Positions 1 to 11,000 of a stretch of DNA of 64,000 bases are shown one piece after another. The first letter of the stretch is position 1; each line of letters starts with the position of its first letter. The DNA lies in the NCBI GenBank assembly GCA_002118135.1, contig BDIU01000090.1, positions 62,001-126,000 of the forward strand, in the 5' to 3' direction. The notes under the pieces were generated by a model. The model searched no databases. It was given only the letters and a program-made list of their open reading frames with translations, and had not been told where the DNA came from. A program made the translations under genes and the position numbers. Source of the DNA: Trebouxia sp. TZW2008 (Eukaryota > Chlorophyta > Trebouxiophyceae > Trebouxiales > Trebouxiaceae).

Positions 1-2
1 AG

Positions 3-1556
3 ACCTGCAGCAACCGCAGCAGTCCACTTCATGCAACATCCTCCGATGGTGATCATGCAGAACAAGCCAATGCGCATTCAGTCTCATGCCAGGACGAGCT
101 CATCATTCCAGACTCCCAGCCAGATGATGCATCCCTGCAGTATGAATGTCAGCGCTTTGCTCAGCCTGCAATGACTGCAGTCCCTGAGTGCAATGAAGAC
201 ATGAGCGACACACAGCCATCAAGCTCTCGGCCAATGATGACTGTAGTCCCTGAAGGTGGTGAAAGCACTGATGACACACAGCCAGACACACAGCTAGACT
301 GTGCTGGTCATGCCTCCACTGCCATCATTCCTGACAGCCCAACAGACATCACCATCAGCCCAACTGAGCTGCAGTCACAGCCAAGCGCCGCTCAGTACAT
401 GGGCGACCTTGGCTATGATGCCAGTCCCTCTGCTGACCCAGTCCAAGAAGATGCTCAGTGCACCATGAGTAGCCGCAGCTGTGACGTCAGGCCCCATTCT
501 GATCCAATCCCAGACACTGAGCTTCAAGCATCTCCAAATGGATTGCCTCTCAAGGCAGCAGCTCTAGAGCACAAGACACTGGCTGCATCCACAAGCAGCA
601 GCAGCAGTGGTGAGAGCCAGGCTGCTCAAGAGGACACTGCTCACCAAAGCACACAATTCAGGCCAGTACAGTCTGGACTGCAGGACAGCTCACTTGCTGC
701 AGCCAGAATCAGCAGCAGCAGTGCTGAGAGCCAGGCACTAGCAGAGTCCATACCTCCCCAAGGGACACAAGCCGGGCCAGTGTATCCTGGACAACCGCTT
801 CAGCAGGGTAGCAGTCACCAAATGCTTCCTGAGGCAGTCCGCTCAGAGTCAACAGGCTTGCCAAGCACCTCCTATGCTTCTTGCGCCTTTGTGATTGAAG
901 ACTCAGATTCAGACTCTGAAAGTGATTTTCAGCCGCTCAGACCAGCCAGAGTCAGCACAGGCAGCTGTCAGCGCAGCACTCAGCCTGTGAGCAAATCTCT
1001 CAAGGCAGTGCTGCTAAGCAGTTCTCACAATGCAGAGTGGCTAAGCAGTGCTCACAAGGCAGAGTCACTCATCACATCTGCTTATGCACATTGCAGCAAT
1101 AAGCAGCTAAGCAGTTCTCACAAGGCAAAGTCACTCAGCACGTCTCCCTCTGCACAGCAGACAGCTTGCCGCAGTGCCTGGCGGTCAGCGAGCAGTTCTC
1201 ACATGGCAGAGTCATTGAGCACGTCTGGTTGTGTGCAACAGACAGCTGACCTAAGCGTGTGCAAGCCAGCGAGGGGATACTGTCAAGGTGTTGTGCCTGT
1301 GAAGTTGATGTCAAGGCATCCAAGAGGCACCACTGTGAAGGAGCACCATGGATTGAGCAGTCTCAGAGGCATCCAGTTTGCAGAGCAGCTACAGGCAAGG
1401 AGCGTGACTCCTTCAGAAGTCCGTCTGCCTGTACATCTGTCTGTCTGTCTGTCTGTCGGTCTGTTTGTCTGTCTGTCTGCTGGTCTGTTTGTCTGTCGCT
1501 TTGTCTATCTGTCTAATTATCTGTCTGACATTTTCATGAGAAAGCAACATGGCTGA
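3..1556 (+). CDS. unrecognised Ser/Gln-rich protein, large internal exon (5' truncated by window)
   Basis: An open frame runs from base 3 without a stop to 1556, so coding sequence continues from upstream of the window. The product is rich in Ser, Gln, Ala and Asp. It repeats a short acidic-hydrophobic motif: IIPDSQ near bases 110-120, IIPDSP near 330-350, and a related FVIEDSDSDSESD near 888-925. The last motif resembles the acidic Ser-rich stretches of nuclear regulatory proteins; that is inference only. Between about 1010 and 1260 the protein has an internal repeat with the core SSHKAESLSTS. The final ~40 codons are translated from a TCTG microsatellite, so the true splice donor probably lies before about 1400. 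I do not recognise the family. The exons at 2487-2682 and 3034-3176 probably belong to the same gene. Confidence 0.55.
   Translation, partial: TCSNRSSPLHATSSDGDHAEQANAHSVSCQDELIIPDSQPDDASLQYECQRFAQPAMTAVPECNEDMSDTQPSSSRPMMTVVPEGGESTDDTQPDTQLDCAGHASTAIIPDSPTDITISPTELQSQPSAAQYMGDLGYDASPSADPVQEDAQCTMSSRSCDVRPHSDPIPDTELQASPNGLPLKAAALEHKTLAASTSSSSSGESQAAQEDTAHQSTQFRPVQSGLQDSSLAAARISSSSAESQALAESIPPQGTQAGPVYPGQPLQQGSSHQMLPEAVRSESTGLPSTSYASCAFVIEDSDSDSESDFQPLRPARVSTGSCQRSTQPVSKSLKAVLLSSSHNAEWLSSAHKAESLITSAYAHCSNKQLSSSHKAKSLSTSPSAQQTACRSAWRSASSSHMAESLSTSGCVQQTADLSVCKPARGYCQGVVPVKLMSRHPRGTTVKEHHGLSSLRGIQFAEQLQARSVTPSEVRLPVHLSVCLSVGLFVCLSAGLFVCRFVYLSNYLSDIFMRKQHG
1010..1260 (+). repeat. degenerate coding tandem repeat
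   Basis: Four to five diverged units of about 40-70 bp with the core 'agcagttctcacaaggcaga' encode repeated SSHKAES-type peptides within the first open frame. The units share the same reading frame, so this is a protein-level repeat rather than an intronic array. Confidence 0.55.
1430..1528 (+). repeat. TCTG/CTGT microsatellite
   Basis: About 100 bases of imperfect (CTGT)n. It is translated in silico as a Cys/Leu/Ser/Val run at the end of the upstream open frame, but is more likely intronic. Confidence 0.9.
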
Positions 1557-1669
1557 ATGACGCAAGTGTTGCAGTCACGCCTGTGTTGACAGTTGCTGAG
1601 ACTGTGTATGCATAGCCTTCTTGTGAATGCTCCAAGCTTCAAAGAGCAGCCATTGCGCAATGCAGGTTC

Positions 1670-1865
1670 TGATGTATTGCAGGTGAGTCAGTTCCTGTTG
1701 AGAACCAAGAACAAGAAGGCATATGCCCTACTCAACGCATCCAAACCTTCTGATGAACAAGGTAGCTTGCGATGAATTGCAGGTGAATCAATTCTTGTTG
1801 AGCACCAAGGACAAGAAGGCATGCGCCCTACTACATGCATCAGTAGCTTGTGATGAACAAGAGAA
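1670..1865 (+). repeat. two-copy ~110 bp tandem duplication
   Basis: The segment starting 'gatgtattgcaggtgagtca' near 1671 recurs near 1780 as 'gatgaattgcaggtgaatca', followed in both by matching text through 'gatgaacaag'. Each copy carries a TGCAG next to a GTGA donor-like site, the same style as the junction arrays in the other genes of this window. No confident exon was assigned between 1557 and 2486. Confidence 0.7.
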
Positions 1866-2486
1866 TTGCAGCTCACAGAGAGCTCCAACATCAGCAGAGA
1901 TTCAAGCTTTGTACCAACTGCCCACAGGTGCAGTTAGTCAATGCTGTGTTCCAATTTGTGACTGTCGTAGTGCGCTTCTGTGAGAACGGCAATGTCATGC
2001 ATGTCATATGAGTGTCAGCAATGCTTTGTTGCATGTCTCAGCAGCATTCAGCAGAGCTGATGCGATTCCCATCAACTTTTAGACGCCCATGGGCGCATTC
2101 AGCTGATGCTGCATGTCAAAGTGTACATGACATGGAAGAAGAAGAAGGCAAGATAATGGTTGTACACGTCATACATGGGCAATGCATTGACCTGTGTCTC
2201 GACAGCATTGACAGTATTGGTGCTGATCAGTTACACCATCTCTGCATTAGCAATCAATTCACAGAAGATCAAAAGATCAGTCAATAGGACATCAATCAAC
2301 AGAATACCCCTCAGTCCGGGGTAGGGAGCCAGATGTGACTCATTGGACTGCCTGGCCTGAAAGCACAGGTGAGTTTGTCTGGCAATCAAAGGCAGCTGAT
2401 CAGAGTTTGCTTCAGAGAAAAGGCAGCATAACAGTGACTCAGCAAGACTGAGTGTCATGTCTCTGATGCAAGCATTGACACTGCAG

Positions 2487-3176
2487 AATGGGCAACGAGC
2501 TGAATATAGATTTTTGGGTGCAGAGGGTTGGTTTGTGGAGTACTTGCCGTTTTTCACTGCAGCCCAAGTCCAGGCTGCACAGGCAGATAGCTGTAGCTCT
2601 GCACTGCCGTCAGGCACTGACTTGAAGCATGAGCTGTTTCGTGGAGTCCAGAGGCATCATGCCAGTGTTGCTGCTTTACAGGGTGAGTGCTGAACAGTTT
2701 GCATACCTGTCTGCACTTGTCTTTTGACGTGGCAAACTGCACACTTTTGCAAGCGCCTGCATGCTTCACATGAGGCTCACACAAGCACAACAATAAATGT
2801 GACTGCATCTGTGAGCAACAGCCTACTGCATGTGAGTGTCAGGTGCTGCCTGGTTTGTCATGTGTGTACAAGTGTGTCAAGCATGCCGCAGCCATGCCAT
2901 CATGCTTCAGAAGATGTCTTCTGCATGCGTGAGCACCTAACCTATGTATGCAGTTCAGCATGCTGCAAGCTGTTTCTGCGACACAACCTGACTTCATGTG
3001 CTGAGTGATTCAGATGCCAATGTAATGCTGCAGGCATGGTGACAGTCCGGCACAGTAGGGCATCTGGTCCAGTCAAGAGAAGCAAACCTGCAGCAGATTT
3101 CTATTGGCGACTTTGCTTCGATGTAGAGAACATGCACATCGTGACTGACAGGCCTGTAACAGATTTCTTGCAATAG
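2487..3176 (+). CDS. last two exons of an unrecognised protein, probably the gene at 3-1556
   Basis: Exon 2487-2682 follows CTGCAG and ends in a GTGAGT donor (phase 1). Exon 3034-3176 follows CTGCAG, completes that phase, and ends in TAG. The joined C-terminus reads through motifs EYRFLGAEGWFVEYLPFF and SKPAADFYWRLCFDVEN and closes at DFLQ. Both pieces have low-repeat, protein-like composition and compatible phases. The family is not recognised, and linkage to the upstream Ser/Gln-rich exon is inferred from strand and position only. The stop lies 276 bases from the stop of the chlorophyllide oxygenase gene, so the two genes converge tail to tail. The intron 2683-3033 holds no feature I can support. 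Confidence 0.5.
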
Positions 3177-3452
3177 CCATCAGCTAGGCATTTCGTCAGA
3201 GCATCTTCAGTAGCCTTCATGCATAATGTGTCACAAAACCATGGCTAGTGACTCAAAACCAGTGGCAGACATGCCTGGTGGGTGGAACTTGTCGCAACTG
3301 TGCAGCAATGCCTCGACATAGAACACCTCTGGATACAAAACCAAGCCAAAACAGATCCTACCCTACAGCAGTATTCAAAACACAATGGCAAAGAATAAAT
3401 AATTGCTGAATTTGCCAATCTACTGACTTGCTGCAATGACATCAAAATCTTC

Positions 3453-6400
3453 TCAAACCTCACACTGCTCTGAAGTGCAATCTTCCTCAATTCTGAAAAG
3501 CTCTCCAGCACTCATTTTGGACAGAGCTGCCTCTGAAGCCTCTTTGTTTGCTTGCTCAGGGTTGTCTAAGCTGTTTCGCCATCTGCGATACCGTACTGCA
3601 AGCTTGTCATAAGACACTGGGTGCTGCCAGATGTCAGCACCTCGGATCATCCTGTCCTGCTGTCCTTTGACTAAGACAAGATCCTCGCCGAGTACCTGGA
3701 TGCATAGATATTTCGTGTGCTCAGATTACGTCCAGCTTATGAGGCTTTACTGTTGAAAGACTGTAAGCTGCTTCACGTGGGCATTATGGTTCATGAGGAT
3801 GTTTGGTTAATTTGATGCATATTAATATGTGTACATGCAGCGATTTTGTCAAAGTCATGAAGATTCTATAACATAGTTGCTGACAATTGAAGTGTATGTA
3901 TCGCCCTGTGCTTGATCACAAGAAGTCCGATAAGCCTATCAGGCTTCAGGTCTTGGACCCGGACTATAAATGTAATTGATTGATTGGAAGAGCACATACA
4001 AGCCAATTCCAGTGACACAGCGCAGACTTCCCAATACGGCAAAGCGTGCATGGGCACTGCAGGTGAGTGTCAGTGATCAAAAGCATGTACACGCATTTAT
4101 TTCATTGAAGCAAGTAGCGACAGTTTGTAGTGGAACAGCACTGCCTGGCTGCATATGCATGCATTGCACAAGAAAGCCTTTGCCATGGCTGGGTGCTAGG
4201 AGCAGCATCACAAGTGACAAGAGACGCCTGCATTGACTCCTGTCACCTGACATAAACACCAATGTTGTGCGCGTATGGAGGTCGACTTGCCTTTCCTGCA
4301 ATGTTCTGCCAGAACTTCTGGATGCATCTGGCAGCGTCACATACTCTCACTAGCCAGCATGTCAAGGATGATGCTGCTGCTGATGATGATGATGATGAAC
4401 AAGAAGAAGAGCTTGCCTGTCCTGCTATGTTCTGCCAGAACTTCTGGATGCCAGGCACCCACCGCACCCACTGCATGAAGTCCATAGACATCCTATACAA
4501 CAATCTGGTGTGCCCTGGTCGACTGGGCAGGCACACATGTAACTGATGCAGGTGATTCTTGCAAGCGTCTGCCCTTTGACCCCTCAAGATCTTGCCCGGT
4601 TGCGCCAATCCTATGGTGGACTGAACGCAGCATGGCGGCTGGAATGTCATGTCTATGGGGTAGGGTTCCCAGTTGCCCCCTAGGTATTCTGCTGCCTTGA
4701 ACTTGACTGAGTCAGGGATTGGCCAGCCCTTGGCAAACGTGGTTGTGTGCGTGAAGGGTGCATGGGCTAGGTCTAGCAGGTTCTCCATGAGCAGACCATG
4801 CTCTACTTCCACCTCCACCTGCAGCAGGGTGAAGCTGGTTTGAAACTGCCAGGTGCAAAATGGTACAAACAGAGTCTGTCTGTGAAGATGAGCAAGGTGC
4901 ATCAAAGCAATTTATCTAGCAGATTCTCCATGAGCAGGCCGTGCTCTACCTCTACCTCAACCTGCAGCAGTGACAAGCGTGAACAAGTGTCATCATCTAC
5001 AACATGCAAGTATGAGGTCTGCACTTGCACTCAAGCAAGGTGCATCCTCCAAATAGACCGATGTAAAGACAAGAATAGGCTGATGTGTAGATGTGAGTGG
5101 GTGAGTATGTCTTGCTTCAACGCACATATGCGAATGTGGCGCAGGCTTCTGGCTCCAAATGCAGACTGACAGAAGTGCCCCTGCAATGTCACCAAACCCA
5201 AAGCTTGCAAACTGGGGCACATTGAGCAACAGGTCAAATTGCTCAATGCTGATGGTACTGCAATGTTGACACTGCAGAGAGGCACATTATCAAGGAAGGA
5301 AAGAAGAAGATCAGCAGCCAGTTTTACAAAATCATTGAAACAGCAAGGTATTTGACTGAGTCCGTTCCTCAGTTTCAGCATGTATGCAAGAACCGGGTGC
5401 AGTGCCCTGACATATGCGTCAATGTCAGCATGTGTGCAGAAGCCCTCAAGATTTGCAAGCTTGGGCACTACAGAGGGCCTTGCCCTGGCCACACACAGAC
5501 AAAGAGGCAAGAAGAAGATCAACAGACCATGTAGCATAATTGTTAAACAAGCAAGGTATTTGACAAAGTTCGTGCCTCAATCTCTGCGTGTACGCAGAAG
5601 CCTTCAGGAGGTGCAACCTTGGGCACTGCAAGCGGGGGCCTTTGCCCTGGCCACACAAGCACAGACAAAAAGGGAAGCAGAAGATCCGCAACCGGTGAAA
5701 CAACATCATTGACCCAAGCAAGGTATCTGACTGACTTCGTACCTCAATCTCAGCATGTATGCAGAAGTCCTCAGGAGGTGCAAGCTTGGGCACTGCAGGT
5801 AAGGGCCCTTGCCCTGGCCACACGAGCACTAAGAAAGAGGCAAGAAGAAGATCAACAGACCATGAAGCAACATTGTTGAACAAGCAAGGTGTTGACTAGA
5901 CTTGTACCTCAGTTTCTGCATGAAGCCCTCAGGAGGTGCAAGCTTGGGCACCACTGAAATCACATTGCAGACAAGCACACTACCACAACCAAAGAGGGAA
6001 GAAGAGGCTTGACTGCTCTGACACATACCTCAATTTCAGCATGTATGCAGAAGCCCTCAGGAGGTGCAAGCTTGGGCACTGCAGGCGGGGGCCCTTGCCC
6101 TGGCCACACAAGGACAAAGCCGTCCTGCTCAGCACATGCCATAGAGCTAACCCCAATGTTGGGACAAGACACAGTCGAGGGCATGCTGACACACTGGCCC
6201 TGGGCATTGTACTCCCAGCCGTGGTACGCACACTGTATGTTGCCGTTGATGACTTTGCCTAGGGATAGAGGGCAAGCTCTGTGTGCGCAGATGTCTCTGA
6301 CGCATGCTGCTTCACCTGCCTGGTTTCTGAACAGCACCCAGGGCTGCCCAAACAGGTCAAAAGACACCGGCTTGTCGCTTGACAGCTGGCTGGCAAACGC

Positions 6401-7434
6401 CGCTGGGTACCAGAACTTCTTGAGACCTTCCTCAATCTCTAGACTAGACTGTAGTCCCCGCTGCTTAGCTGTGACTCTGCCACGCTGCGGTGTTCTGGCT
6501 GGGCGGGTTGCTGTTGCAGTAGATGAAGCCTGTGGCGCTGTTGCAGTGGAGGTGGATGCAGACTGATGGGCCAGAACACGCTCGGAGTGCTGAGTCTGGT
6601 GCTGAGATTGTTGTGAGCTACTGCTTGATGAAGAATCTGGGAGCTGGCGCAGGTGCTCTAGCTGCGCTGCTTCTGACTTGAGATCAGCAATGCGCTGGAC
6701 GTTCTGATCTACACGGGCCTGAGTGATGTGCAGCTGCTTGTGGGCTGCATTGACCTCTGCTTGCAGGTCCACCAGCTGATGTTGGAGCTCTGTCACGTTT
6801 GTGTGTTCCTGAGCTTCTTCACTCAGCAGCTCCTGGACCTGTGGAATAGCATGTAGCAATCAAGGCTGCTATGTGCAGAAGGCTAGTGCAATGAAGGGGG
6901 TGCTGTGTTTGCAGTCCAGCAAGCAACTGACACTAAGTCTTAAGGCAGTACCTTGGAGCTGGCCTCCTCAATACGAGCCAATGTGGCAGTCGCGTCCAAC
7001 TTTGTGACGTATTGATATATCATCTCCCAAGTTTTCCGCTTCGACTTGAGGTGTTCAAGCTTTTGCCTGATCTCCCAACTCTCTTTGCCAGCTAGACGTT
7101 CGTTCAGCAGCGCGAGCTCCGCCAATAGGGCTTTCTGACGATCAGATGACTGTCGCCTCCTGACGCGTGGTGCTGCGCCGACTAAGTGGCCAAGGTCGAG
7201 GCTGTACTTGCCGCCGAAGTGAGCACCGTATCGCTTGAACTTAGCTTCGGGGTCGACTGCAAGATGCTCTGTGTCGGCTGCTTTGGCACTATCGGCGCAA
7301 CATGTGCGACGGCTCTGTCTACGCCATCGTTTTGAGCTAGATGCTGGTCTCAACAACACAGAATGGACCCCACACGAGGCATGTGCAGCAGGCTGATGAA
7401 GCCCACAAGCACCCGGGCTAGCGAATGCGGTCAT
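3453..7434 (-). CDS. CAO: chlorophyllide a oxygenase, chloroplast (complete, 4 exons)
   Basis: Exons 7434-6952, 6838-6029, 4818-4417 and 3695-3453 join in phase 0 and give 645 residues, close to the length of algal CAO. The enzyme oxidises the C7 methyl of chlorophyllide a to formyl to make chlorophyllide b, in plastid membranes. Residues 1-~45 look like a transit peptide. Then comes a regulatory A-like region and a coiled-coil/Ser-rich linker (about 160-295). The Rieske centre CAHRAC...CAYHGW is in exon 2 (about 300-430). The mononuclear iron site D447-x2-H450-x4-H455 (motif DLAHAPFTH) opens exon 3. The C-terminus has the conserved [13 protein letters not shown]. Intron 3 begins with GC rather than GT (ACAG|GCAAGC at 4417/4416). 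Introns 2 and 3 carry degenerate copies of the adjoining exon ends. It is transcribed divergently from the sugar transporter at 8022. Confidence 0.95.
4290..4335 (-). repeat. echo of CAO exon 3 3' end with its GC donor
   Basis: Repeats the KFWQNIAG coding end of exon 3 (authentic near 4417-4450), followed by GGCAAGT, so the GC-type donor is duplicated too. Either copy could in principle serve as the donor. I chose the upstream one because the in-between sequence is a Ser/Ala run absent from the family. Confidence 0.75.
4915..4975 (-). repeat. echo of CAO exon 3 5' end
   Basis: A second copy of the exon 3 acceptor and first codons (authentic at 4818) lies about 135 bp upstream in gene direction: 'ttctccatgagcaggccgtg' here against 'ttctccatgagcagaccatg' at 4781-4800. 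Confidence 0.8.
5190..6000 (-). repeat. echo array of CAO exon 2 3' end (intron 2)
   Basis: At least four diverged copies of the last ~60 bases of exon 2 plus the start of intron 2, with a period of about 165-175 bp. The clearest are near 5905-5960, 5740-5830, 5570-5670 and 5430-5510; weaker traces lie near 5365-5420 and 5190-5220. On the minus strand each clear copy keeps the ATTGAG|GTACG-like donor and codes for versions of [17 protein letters not shown]. The authentic end is at 6029. The copy at 5740-5830 also keeps a CCTGCAG acceptor, but its length is not a multiple of three, so inclusion would shift the frame. Confidence 0.85.
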
Positions 7435-8021
7435 GGCTTATTTCGCTCAAACTGGATGCACAGACTGCCGCAATGCTAAGCTGTGATTGACATATGTGTA
7501 AAGGGACTGTGATGCGACGGAGCTGCAGCTGAACGCATGCGCCTTGTGTAGCACGGGCTTTTGATTGGATGCAGATCTTGGTAGACTAATGTTGTAGGGC
7601 CTTTTGACCCTGAGCAAGGGCGGCTTGCGGGACACGCCCTCCTCACGCCACCCGTTCACTACCACGGCGTGCGCGACTCGAGGAAAGCTGAGGAAGGCGA
7701 TGCAAAGCTCGAGAGCGCGACATCAGAACGCGTTCGCTGCTACGCGCATTTTGAGGATCGAATCAGCCACCGCACTCAAGTGTCGTCGTGTCACTAGCAG
7801 CTTTTTCTGTCGTTGAGCCGTGCACCGACACCTTGCTTGATCACTTGCGTCAGCCCTACCTTGCGCGCTGCGACATCGCTGCTCGCCGCATCCCGCGCCA
7901 TTTCTGTGAGTAATGATTGTGCAGCTAACTTTGTCTTCGATATAGTGACTTTGTTCATTCGAAACTTGCAGCCGCGTGCAGCCCAAACCCACTATCAATG
8001 ACCAGGCTGCTGTGAAGCAGC
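7435..8021. promoter_or_regulatory. divergent intergenic region, CAO (-) / sugar transporter (+)
   Basis: 587 bases separate the two start codons and must hold both 5' leaders and promoters. Base composition is more GC-rich and CpG-containing than in the flanking introns (around 7610-7740 and 7850-7890). I see no TATA box or other motif I can defend. Confidence 0.5.
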
Positions 8022-11000
8022 ATGCTGCTCAGGATCGGCATCTTTGCCGCCCTGGGAGGCTTTCTGTACGGGTACGATACCCGCGCGCAAGGCACACTGC
8101 ACTTTCACCCGAATGGCGTGGAGTGTACTTATTCATGCAGCAAACCCCTTGGTAGTAGGTCCTAGGCTGCTTGACTCTGCAGATATGACCTGGGTCTTAT
8201 TGGTGGAGCACTGTTCAGCATACGAGACGAGTTTCACCTTTCAAAAGTGGCTGAGGAATGGGTGGTGGGCTCAGCCAAGCTTGGAGCTTTCTTTGGCACT
8301 TTTCTTGGAGGGGCGATGATGCTGCATTATGGCCGTAGAAAGACAATTGCCATTGACAGTCTTTTCTACATGGCTGGTCCTCTCGTCATGGCAGCCTCCT
8401 ACAACTTCACGTAAGCTCCACATGCAAAGACAACCATTTGAACTCTACTGCCTGGCATTGCCTGGTAAACAGCCATGCATAGCAGTAAAGTAGATGGATC
8501 ACGTCAGCATTCAATGCAAAGCAGTGTGATTATAACTTGTCAGTGCTGACTGGCTGAGCACCTCAATGCCCACTGAGCATCACATCATGATGATTGAAAT
8601 TTGTCTTGATGAATTTAGGCATCATTTGAGAACAGTACCGTCACAGCTCAAAACCTGTTGTATGCTGGTGTCAGGCTACTGTGTTTTGGTCGCTTCCTGG
8701 TTGGTCTGGGCATTGGAATATCTGCAGTGGTGGTTCCAGTGTACCTGGCAGAGGTTGCACCTGCGCAGGTGCGCCATACTGTGCTGCTGTCAACATTTAC
8801 CGGAATCTGTTCATTTGCTACAACTCTGAGCTTTGCAGGGCACAATTTGCACGCAGCTCTCAGACGCTGCAGCTGCAGCATGCACCTGTCATCCGGGGAC
8901 AAGCACTGTTGCGCTCACAGCTATGCCATACTGTGCTGCTATCAACGTTTCATGACAGCTGTCCATGTTCGACAAATCATGACGTCCGCAGGACACATTT
9001 TGCATGCAGCTGTCAGATCTTGTAGCTGTTGAATGCTCTTATAATTTGGCCAATGGCAATATGTGCTCGCAGCTATGAAAGTGGGGCCATGACATGCATG
9101 CTTTGGGTACTTGAAATTGAAGCAGTGCATGCGGTCAACGTGCAAGTCAATTTCAAGCAAGGGATGCACAGCAAGGCAATGGAGTCATGTCTGCTTTGTA
9201 TGACGTCGAGTTTCAGGCATGTTTGCGCTGTACCTCCAAGCATCAAGTCTGAGTTGCGTGTTTGTATGGCGTGGAGTTTCAGGCATGTTTGCGTTGTAAC
9301 TTCAGCGCATCAAGTCTGAGTTGTGTGTTGCAATAGGTGAGGGGAAGGCTGGTGTTGCTGTATGAGCTGCTGCTGTGCAGTGGCATGCTGGGGTCTGTGC
9401 TTGCGGATGTGGCACTCATGAAGCTACCGGACAATTGGCGCTGGATGGTCGGCGTGCCTGTCTTGCCTGCAGCTGTCCTAGCAGGTATAGATGCATGTTG
9501 TCTCAGTGTGGAACATTCACTTGTTGGAGATGCGTACACGTTGGAATTTCTTGCTTGGCTAAAACGCCTGCCTGTTGCTCCCACTGCGGCATGCTTTGTC
9601 ATTGTGTGTTCTTGCCTGCAGCACTCTCTTAGAGCTGTGTATTGATATGCTGTTGGGACTTTGCTTGCAGTCGAGCTTTACGGTTGCTCAAACTTTCATC
9701 TCACGTGAAACATGGGATGCATCATGATTGAGTGATCTTGTCATGCCTCAGCCCTGTTGACAGTGCCTATGGTCACTCTACAAGGGTGCTGAGGTGGGTT
9801 GTGGCATGCATCAGCCCTGTTGCTAGCAACTGTACAAGCGTGCTGAGGTAGTGTGCATTGCTGTCTGCAGCTGCCTTGTGCATCCTGCCTGAGTCATTTC
9901 GCTGGCTGGTGGTGAACAGGCATCTCTTTCAAGTTCCCATCTGCACATGAGACGTCTTATGAACATGTGCATCTGGTCTGTATGGCATGCCCTGTTGACA
10001 GTGACTGTAAAAGGGTGCTGAGGTTTGCCTTGTTAACTGCAGCCGCCTTGTTCATTCTGCCTGAGTCACCTCGCTGGCTGGTGGTGAATGGGCATCTGGA
10101 CCTAGCCTTGGCTGTCATCCACAGGGTCTTCACCAAAAGCACCCTTCCCACAGGTAATGCTTGCACTGCTGCTGCTTGTGGTTGCTTGACATGCATGAGG
10201 GCAAGAGCACATCTGGCGTTGACAATTAGCACACAGAAAGCCTACAGATGCACTGCACCACGTGCCTGCCCCAGCGTTGCACATGCATTGCAATGCACGC
10301 CTGATCCTGCTGAACCAGCTGGTCTTGGAGGTGACGGTGTTTTGTGAAGCAGCTTAAGAAGTGCACAAACAACATACAGATGAGACATCTGCAGGCGTGC
10401 ATCACAGCTCAGCAGGGGTAAAGCATGAGCTGAAGGACCTGTGTAATGGTCAATCCTGCTGCCAAGTTGCAACACAGCTTTCAGTGCTGATGGGCGGCAT
10501 GCAATGGGGTTGACTGCTGAATGCAGGCGTGCACCACAGCACAGCAGGGTTGCTGCACAAGCTGATACAGCAGGTCGCATTGAGGCTGATTTGACAAACA
10601 CCTTGACTTGAATGACTGCAGGCATGTATCATAGCACAGCAGAGGTGAGCATGAGCTGAGACTGGTGTCTGTTGGAATCATAGAGCTGGTTGACAGAGCT
10701 GATTGATGGTTGATCGTATGAACAATTTGCAGTGACATGACCTGCAGGTGTGCATCACAGCACAGCAGAGGTAGAGCATGAGCTCATGGACCTGTGCAAT
10801 GCTGACGCCTGCATTAGGTTTACAAAGCACTGTATGCAGATTTAGCTAACTTTTTATAATCGTCGTGCCATGGGATTGCTTGCTGAGTGCAGGCGTGCAT
10901 CACAGCACAGCAGAGGTGGAGCACGAGCTGATGGACCTGTGGAACGCTGTGGAGAAGGACAAGGTGGTGCAGGCTGCCCGCAGAGCTGCTGCTGCCCGCA

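Noticed and set aside
1430..1528. Cys/Leu/Val-rich membrane-like peptide at the end of the first open frame
   Set aside because: It is the translation of a CTGT microsatellite.
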